41,134 bases of DNA from Vampirovibrio chlorellavorus (GTDB lineage: Bacteria > Cyanobacteriota > Vampirovibrionia > Vampirovibrionales > Vampirovibrionaceae). The notes beneath the pieces were generated by a model, which worked only from the letters and a program-made list of their open reading frames with translations, did not search any database and was not told the DNA's origin. Shown here in pieces: positions 37,001 to 41,134 of this stretch (position 1 is the first letter of the stretch; every line of letters starts with the position of its first letter). The stretch is from the NCBI GenBank assembly GCA_903866275.1, contig CAIPMU010000016.1, forward strand, positions 259,978-301,111, given 5' to 3'. The position numbers were made by a program, and so were the translations under genes.

Positions 37001-38700
37001 TGATACTGGGCCTCGCGAATGTTCAACTGCCCCGTGTAAACAGGCAAGGGCACTGACGGCCCCGGCTGATACTGTCCGGTAAACGCCATATCGCCATCAA
37101 AATGCTGAACGTTCAGACCCTGCGCGACATCCATCACAGTCCCATCGGCGACATGCAACGCACCTTGATAGTGGACCACAGGCTTTTGCAGACCCGCCCC
37201 CACAAAGTGCAGCCGCCCATTCAGCCGATCAGCGGTCAACCCTTGGGCCTCATCCTGAAAGCGGGCATTCTGAACACTCAGTAGCCCGCGATACTGAGGC
37301 TGAGTCAGCGTACCAGTAACGGTTGCATCCACATCCAGCAAGCCCTGAAAATTAAAGCCGCCCGTCTGCGGTGAAACAACCCCAAAGCGGGCCAACGTCT
37401 CTTTTAATGAGGTCACTTTCAGGTGATGCGCTACTATTGTTGCGTTCAAACGCTGATTATCCAGCCGAAACAAGCCTTTCAGCGTAACCGGCAGGCCATC
37501 CAGAGCCAGCCTGAAACGTTCCGTTTGCACTTGCTGGCCATGCAACGCTATCAGGCCATTCCCCTCACTGAGCCAGGCACGCTTGGGCGCATTGACCGGA
37601 GACACCGTCAGTCCCTGCAATGCCAAGGAGCCTTCCAGATTCCGCAATCGGACCTGTCCTGAAGCCGGAAAATCCCAGCTCAGTTGATGATCCAGCTTGA
37701 CTGTGCCACCCAGCGCGACCTGATTGAGTGAAGCCGGCAAAGGAAGCCCCAGCGTATGAATCAACTGCAGGGCCAGAACCTGCGCGTGCCCCAGCGTCAG
37801 CCCCGGACTGTGTACGGATGTCGTGCCGGTGGGTTCTCCCTGATGGTTCGCAGGATCCTGTTGATGTTGCAGGTTGAAATCCATCGCCGCGCCAGTAAGC
37901 TGCAACTGCAACTTGCGCAAATCTTTCGGCTGAAAAGCAGACTTAGCGTTAGGGGCTAACGGCGACAGTTCCAGCATCAGATGAGCCTTAACCACTGATG
38001 CTGGCGGATTCAAGGCAGCGGATGCCCGAGATAACAAAGACTTTGGTTGCGCCACAGAGGCTGGCGGCCAGGCCTGCACCGGGGAAAAGGCCAGCTCGCT
38101 TTGCGTCACGATTGAGATGGGATGCATCGATTGCAGATGCCTGATGTCCAGTTGCGAACCCCGCAACGTAAACCCCTTGGCCAGCGGCAACAAACGGTGC
38201 ACCGCCGCACTCGGCACCGTATCCTCAATTTTGTAATCAGTCAGCAGGATTTCTGTATCGCGCATTTCGGCGGGCTTTAAAAAACCGGTCTGCTTGGGCT
38301 TAACCCACTTCAGATGCAACGACTTGAAGAGGTTTTGTTGCCCCACCGGAACCCACACGTGGTTCAGGCGCACCCTGGCGATCTCGGGCAACTGCTCGGT
38401 CAGGATGGGCCAATACCGAATCTGCACCGTGATGTTCCCGATACTCCCCAGGGGACGATACTGAATATCGGTCATTGTACTGGTGTTGAGGTGCACCTGA
38501 AACCCGTGAAACAGCGTCGGCTCCAGCGTCAGTTCCCGAATCGCGAAATGAACACCGGTGGATTGATACAATCCATCCTCGATTTCCAGCTTCAGAGCCC
38601 GGGTATCCACCCAAGACGGCAAGGTCTTTAGCACAGCAAAGCCCAGTATGCCCAGTGAAACGAGCACAACGGTGATTCGGGTTGCCGTTTTACGCTTCAC
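34087..38700 (-). CDS. Giant AsmA/TamB-like envelope protein
   Basis: A 1537-residue protein anchored by one N-terminal membrane helix (ITVVLVSLGILGFAVLKTL, about residues 8-26) with the rest predicted periplasmic. Long stretches of repeated beta-strand pattern, DISNLQ-like LNGRLHF and FDGDMAFTG segments, and a C-terminal AsmA-type domain (GDVNGTVRFTTYGDTDVAMQ, VINGRLPAIARVETLLTTAN) put it in the AsmA/YhdP/TamB group. These proteins are thought to bridge the two membranes and carry phospholipids. A disordered Ser/Gly/Ala-rich insert lies near residues 910-1040. The start is GTG at 38700, with GGAGG four bases upstream. It lies 84 bases downstream of tatA on the same strand. Confidence 0.85.
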   Translation of the reverse strand: MKRKTATRITVVLVSLGILGFAVLKTLPSWVDTRALKLEIEDGLYQSTGVHFAIRELTLEPTLFHGFQVHLNTSTMTDIQYRPLGSIGNITVQIRYWPILTEQLPEIARVRLNHVWVPVGQQNLFKSLHLKWVKPKQTGFLKPAEMRDTEILLTDYKIEDTVPSAAVHRLLPLAKGFTLRGSQLDIRHLQSMHPISIVTQSELAFSPVQAWPPASVAQPKSLLSRASAALNPPASVVKAHLMLELSPLAPNAKSAFQPKDLRKLQLQLTGAAMDFNLQHQQDPANHQGEPTGTTSVHSPGLTLGHAQVLALQLIHTLGLPLPASLNQVALGGTVKLDHQLSWDFPASGQVRLRNLEGSLALQGLTVSPVNAPKRAWLSEGNGLIALHGQQVQTERFRLALDGLPVTLKGLFRLDNQRLNATIVAHHLKVTSLKETLARFGVVSPQTGGFNFQGLLDVDATVTGTLTQPQYRGLLSVQNARFQDEAQGLTADRLNGRLHFVGAGLQKPVVHYQGALHVADGTVMDVAQGLNVQHFDGDMAFTGQYQPGPSVPLPVYTGQLNIREAQYQDPKSGVLVSGIQGLIRLAGEWIHLDHFRGLLAGSTYTAQGQLRTNLKDYTLNLQSDRIDLPRLERELTPHFPAMKQVLAQLEPVEGLGKLNLTLRPNTNLSGRVTVNALVLRTGQPDYPLKVPSLTVLLDKQQFTIPETTLGLGDVPVRISGQGRQTGQYRMRLVSGEIPVALLRDNQKRISRLSGFAMPEIWNTAGGFRVTGEVTNQRRVFNLDFQNAGLSWAGGDFPVYDLSGALNFQQTGNGLPEVASHNLNFRYGNSPVSVSLDNHGQLNAVAEGVLSALSVNHFLVSRQSEATPYREVPFQATAHGVLAAMPHAGGKSRQGLPQNDVKTFLQFNLEPNFRHAYDGTVEVPGVAPVVAAAGADASSSAGLESGGGTGVALTHPVRSVTHVLNSARQVVQSGLDALIGSTPVSGQGLPVSGNAGTAGSQPPSGESGLGNSVRTEALSGSSAAVGSEVDEGNAPQSLPGDSGAAYLSSRWHWQGDNLQLEQARLHLFDAGDLLASGTVEQLFHPEKSVFLMRLATPAGIDLAQLSQGAASNLFFKGAKGQVKLDAQLVGNVEGPKLAAGSMEAQQVAIPYLTLRDATGRMTLDGETAQVVVDHFEIPGVAIQGTGHTLNLFEMPVSLEDVKIHGRMLSIDSLGTFGNLVVRPILVDQLAHNFMRPWQQGDPTIPIQFRNGDLTVDEVIYQNIILSHLTSQFSVYANSYFELSNASVEAAGGTAHGYLSMSPNDSSFTTLELNVDKVKANALTKALLNVTNQIFGDVNGTVRFTTYGDTDVAMQQNANGTVSVRVINGRLPAIARVETLLTTANILRGGILGLNLNNVLRSLTFYDTNYFATLSGDMLINNQVLYTRNLSSLGVNLDLLIRGSLRMDNGHANMLVDGRMRQVVAGKLGALGKFSLGGLVSYIPALGSFGKNKTGLLGYIPGVGWVPGFGGPAGDINRFRVRLMGDLNTPGAIQDFHWVR

Positions 38701-38784
38701 AATGCCTCCACTTTAGGCTACCCCAACGCGTCAAACAGGCAGCACGTTGGGCAAAACCCCCTTGGGTCACTCCCCCGCCAACCG

Positions 38785-39006
38785 TTACTCCGGCTTTCCT
38801 GCTTTATCGCTGAGGGAAGGAGACGCTGCGGCATTGCCGCTGACAGAATCCTTGAACTGTTTAACGCCGTCACCCAGAGACTTCATGACACCGGGCAGCT
38901 TGCCGGGACCAAACAGCATCAGTACCAGTAACACAATAACGGACAGTTCCGGGAGGCCCAGATTGATAAAGGACAAAGGGAACAAGAGGGGAGTGTGCAG
39001 TTGCAT
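38785..39006 (-). CDS. tatA: TatA/TatE-type twin-arginine translocase subunit
   Basis: A 73-residue TatA-family protein. The short membrane helix LGLPELSVIVLLVLMLFGPG is followed by the hinge FGPGKLP and the amphipathic helix GVMKSLGDGVKQFKDSVSG, then a polar tail. TatA forms the pore used to export folded proteins with twin-arginine signals. About 12 residues precede the usual start of the helix. AAGG lies nine bases before the ATG at 39006. No tatC is in the window. Confidence 0.93.
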   Translation of the reverse strand: MQLHTPLLFPLSFINLGLPELSVIVLLVLMLFGPGKLPGVMKSLGDGVKQFKDSVSGNAAASPSLSDKAGKPE

Positions 39007-39269
39007 ACAGGGTCGCCTTCTGGTTATTGCGGTGGCGTCTTTCAGCCAGAGGTAAGCAGGTTATCGGGATAAAATGACCGCCAGCGATGCGAGTCGAGAC
39101 TCAGGATGATTCCAAATCGATCAACATCAGGAACAACAGGAACCACAAGCCAATCGAAACGGCGCTTTGGATTTTAAAATGGGCTTTAAGCGTTTAGCGA
39201 CTGCGCTGAGTTTGCCAGTACAGGCCAAATGGCTGAAAGCAGATTCCAGATTTCAATTCTCGGGCTTTG

Positions 39270-39289
39270 TTGTATGCTATATTCTACAA
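39270..39289 (+). promoter_or_regulatory. Candidate Fur-type operator over the Fur-family promoter
   Basis: TTGTA (39270-39274) and TACAA (39285-39289) form an inverted repeat around the AT-rich centre TGCTATATTC, about 20 bases before the ATG at 39310. The centre could also be the -10, so a bound regulator would block transcription. This suggests autoregulation; it does not match the classic 19-base Fur box closely. Confidence 0.4.
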
Positions 39290-39309
39290 AAAAATCGGTG
39301 AAAAAAGAA

Positions 39310-39780
39310 ATGCAAACCCAGCAACCCGCGCCAATCGATAACAGTCCCAACCGGGCAGCCCTCTCTGATGTGCTGCGCCGCAAGGGCTTTCGACTGACCC
39401 CGCAGCGTGAAAAAATTCTGGATATTTTCTTTCAGTTGCCAGAGGGCGAACACCTGAGCGCGGAAGAGCTGCAAAAAGCCCTGATCGGGGAAAGCTCTGA
39501 CATCAGCCTGGCCACGTCCTATCGGACGCTGAAACTGCTCGCCTCGTTGGGGGTTCTGCGCGAACTGGACTTTGCCGAAGACCACAAGCATTATGAATTG
39601 GCCCGCAACCCGGAATCGCCCCATCATCACATCATCTGCCTGGACTGCGGCAAGACCGAAGAGTTCGAGAGCGCCGAAATCATTCGCCTCTCGCAAGAGC
39701 TGGCCCGGGCACGGGGCTTTAAAGTAGTGGATGTGCAACTCAAAGTGTTTGCCTTCTGCGAACTGCACACACCGGATTAA
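39310..39780 (+). CDS. Fur/PerR/Zur-family metal-dependent regulator
   Basis: A 156-residue regulator. The winged-helix DNA-binding domain spans about residues 15-85 (LRRKGFRLTPQREKILDIFF; SLATSYRTLKLLASLGVLRE), and the dimer domain has the metal region NPESPHHHIICLDCGKTEEF. One CxxC (CLDC) is present; the second pair usual in this family is reduced to FCELH at the end, so the structural zinc site may be altered. Whether it senses iron, peroxide or zinc cannot be told from motifs alone. The ATG at 39310 was chosen for length; the frame runs upstream to 39229, through the promoter region. It is divergent from tatA. Confidence 0.88.
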   Translation: MQTQQPAPIDNSPNRAALSDVLRRKGFRLTPQREKILDIFFQLPEGEHLSAEELQKALIGESSDISLATSYRTLKLLASLGVLRELDFAEDHKHYELARNPESPHHHIICLDCGKTEEFESAEIIRLSQELARARGFKVVDVQLKVFAFCELHTPD

Positions 39781-39885
39781 ACGCCAAGCCGTTTACACGG
39801 AACGCCTCCATCCCCACTTAAAACAATTCAAAACCGCACCACGAAACCGGGCAACAGGTGCGCTAGCCAGAACTTTTTTATAAAA

Positions 39886-39918
39886 AATGGATCCTGCACC
39901 CATCGCACAGGATCCATT
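39886..39918 (-). terminator. Terminator of the last gene
   Basis: An 11-bp stem (AATGGATCCTG at 39886-39896 with its complement at 39908-39918). On the minus strand a run of seven or so T residues follows. It lies 22 bases after the stop of the gene ending at 39940. It may also stop the convergent Fur-family gene. Confidence 0.85.
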
Positions 39919-39939
39919 GAAATGAATGGCTTTCAAAAA

Positions 39940-40956
39940 CTAGCGTAGCAACTTGGAAACATCCTCGGGCTTGCTGTTTTTGGGGATAAAAATAATTTGT
40001 TTATTTGCGTCGGCGACCGCCCAGCCGATTCCTACAGCGAGTATGCCTACAACCTGCTGAATCGCCAACGCTGAAGCCAAAACCTCTGCCGTCATGATGC
40101 CCGCACCCATCCCCGAGATCGCAAGAAAAGAGGCGTCATATAGCCCGGCTGCCGCAACTGGAGTAACGGGCAGCACCTTTTGAGGAACAGGAAGGCAAAT
40201 GGGCTTGCCCTCTTTTTTTGCTTTTATGACGACCTCGCGCATCTCTTTTTTTTGCGGTTCGGTCAATGGACCTGTGAACACACTGAGGGTCTTGAAGAAT
40301 TGATTAAACGCCTTCTCAGTATCAAGTGGCCCTTTACCCGCTGATGTGACTATTTCAGTGCAATTAGCGTCCGAAATAGCGCCACCAAGCAGCAGCTTCG
40401 GACCACCCAGTAATCCCAACGTGAAACTCCCTGCTGCCATCTCCTCTAAAATTTTTCGACGATTAGTTACAACACTATCAAAGCCTTCGGCCACCGAACG
40501 CGCCGCATTCTTGACCTTGTACTCCAACTTTCCACGCATCTTCAATTCTTCCGCGCTCTGTATGTCCCTTCTAGCCCTGATTTTTTTACGGGTTTCGTCA
40601 TCGTGTATAAGATGGTCATATAGCTTCGGTAAGTCGCTGAAATCATATGTAGGGTCTACTTCCCATTCAGCACAGATTTTTTTATAGTCTTCTTTAGATA
40701 GGTGCTGAAGGGGCACCCCAGACGCCTCCCATTTAGCACAGATTTTTTTATAGGTTTCTTGATCGAGTGTAGCGGAATCTTTACCGGCTACAAATTGATC
40801 GGCGTCATCTTTTTGAGTGGCGCTCGCCATAATCCGTCGAGCCGGTTGAGGCTTTCTCTGCACAAGAGGGCCTGCTTGCAGCTTTCCCTGCTGTACCCGC
40901 TGCGCTTTTGGTTGCGCTGTAATAGAAGGCTGCGGTTTTATAACGCTATTCAACAT
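39940..40956 (-). CDS. Orphan protein with a 22-residue repeat and hydrophobic C-terminal part
   Basis: A 338-residue product (from the ATG at 40956), not recognised. The N terminus is Gln/Pro/Lys-rich (IKPQPSITAQPKAQRVQQ) with no signal peptide. Two tandem 22-residue units follow, marked by YKKICAKWE and YKKICAEWE, then a charged helical middle and a glycine- and alanine-rich hydrophobic end (FLAISGMGAGIMTAEVLASA; VVGILAVGIGWAVADAN) that could enter a membrane. The DNA is more AT-rich than its neighbours. A GGAA precedes the ATG, and the frame is open to 40995. It ends in a strong terminator. The plan would fit a secreted or membrane-inserting effector, but nothing proves that. Confidence 0.6.
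   Translation of the reverse strand: MLNSVIKPQPSITAQPKAQRVQQGKLQAGPLVQRKPQPARRIMASATQKDDADQFVAGKDSATLDQETYKKICAKWEASGVPLQHLSKEDYKKICAEWEVDPTYDFSDLPKLYDHLIHDDETRKKIRARRDIQSAEELKMRGKLEYKVKNAARSVAEGFDSVVTNRRKILEEMAAGSFTLGLLGGPKLLLGGAISDANCTEIVTSAGKGPLDTEKAFNQFFKTLSVFTGPLTEPQKKEMREVVIKAKKEGKPICLPVPQKVLPVTPVAAAGLYDASFLAISGMGAGIMTAEVLASALAIQQVVGILAVGIGWAVADANKQIIFIPKNSKPEDVSKLLR
40661..40753. repeat. Tandem direct repeat inside the orphan gene
   Basis: A 27-base unit at 40661-40687 recurs at 40727-40753 with one mismatch; the offset is 66 bases, or 22 codons. It encodes the YKKICAxWE units. The near identity at the DNA level suggests a recent internal duplication or slippage. Confidence 0.8.
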
Positions 40957-41134
40957 GATTCCATTTTCCCATACTGACTTATACTTATATGCCAATTCAG
41001 CCCATTCGAGCCTTGTACCAGCGATAGTACCCGGCCATGCTATTACTAAGGCGCTTCCAAAGCAAGATTTCCAGTGTATATGCCATCCATCTCATGGTAG
41101 CCCAACCCTAACACACCAATAACCCCTCGAAAAC

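Noticed and set aside
1-41134. CRISPR array, prophage, insertion sequence or integrase gene
   Set aside because: No regularly spaced direct repeats, transposase, integrase or phage structural motifs were seen in any reading frame.

Overview
The window comes from a diderm (Gram-negative type) bacterium of moderate GC. An outer-membrane secretin, a TatA-type translocase subunit, a very large AsmA/TamB-like protein and a signal-peptide TPR protein all point to a two-membrane envelope. The coaD gene followed by a DivIVA-like coiled-coil gene recalls the cyanobacterial coaD-cdv3 neighbourhood, and no photosynthesis gene is present. A non-photosynthetic cyanobacterial relative (Vampirovibrionia/Melainabacteria type) is my best guess. 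It is an inference, not something the sequence proves. No phage, insertion sequence or CRISPR array was seen.

Layout. 215-451 is a small orphan gene. 1126-12118, all on the minus strand, is a Tad (tight adherence / Flp pilus) locus read from right to left: flp, tadE-like, flp, cpaB/rcpC, cpaC/rcpA secretin, cpaE/tadZ, tadA, tadB, tadC. Each flp has its own terminator, so pilin is probably made in excess of the machine. 12587-15154 (plus) holds thioredoxin reductase and a protein with two HD-GYP domains. 15297-16739 (minus) holds coaD, a short gene and a DivIVA-like gene, where the short gene duplicates the N-terminal domain of the DivIVA-like one. A 700-base gene-free stretch with several strong palindromes follows. 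17465-20464 (plus) is a core operon: rpmG, tRNA-Trp, secE, nusG, rplK, rplA, with a canonical promoter and terminator; rplJ/rplL do not follow.

20647-21915 carries a 2-Cys peroxiredoxin (minus) and a redoxin-fold gene without the peroxidatic cysteine (plus). 21974-26204 (minus) is a four-gene sugar-acid operon: cyclase-family hydrolase, KDPG aldolase, IlvD/Edd dehydratase and KDG kinase. Together they could take an aldonate through KDG and KDPG to pyruvate plus glyceraldehyde 3-phosphate. 26566-30281 (plus) has a KGG-repeat stress-type protein and a partner, queG, pgi and a ferredoxin. 30442-33837 has a membrane protein ending in a palindromic repeat, a TPR protein, a winged-helix-like regulator, a matrixin-like metalloprotease and a 72-residue partner. 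34087-39006 (minus) has a 1537-residue AsmA-like protein behind tatA, with a divergent Fur-family regulator. The window ends with a repeat-containing orphan gene.

The least explained parts are the twin pilins and the very long secretin extension, the double HD-GYP protein with one damaged active site, the duplicated DivIVA-type N-terminal domain, two genes whose Shine-Dalgarno points at an AUU/AUC codon, the dehydratase lacking the usual first cluster cysteine, and a set of orphan proteins near the window ends, two of which share an FxQKPV motif.
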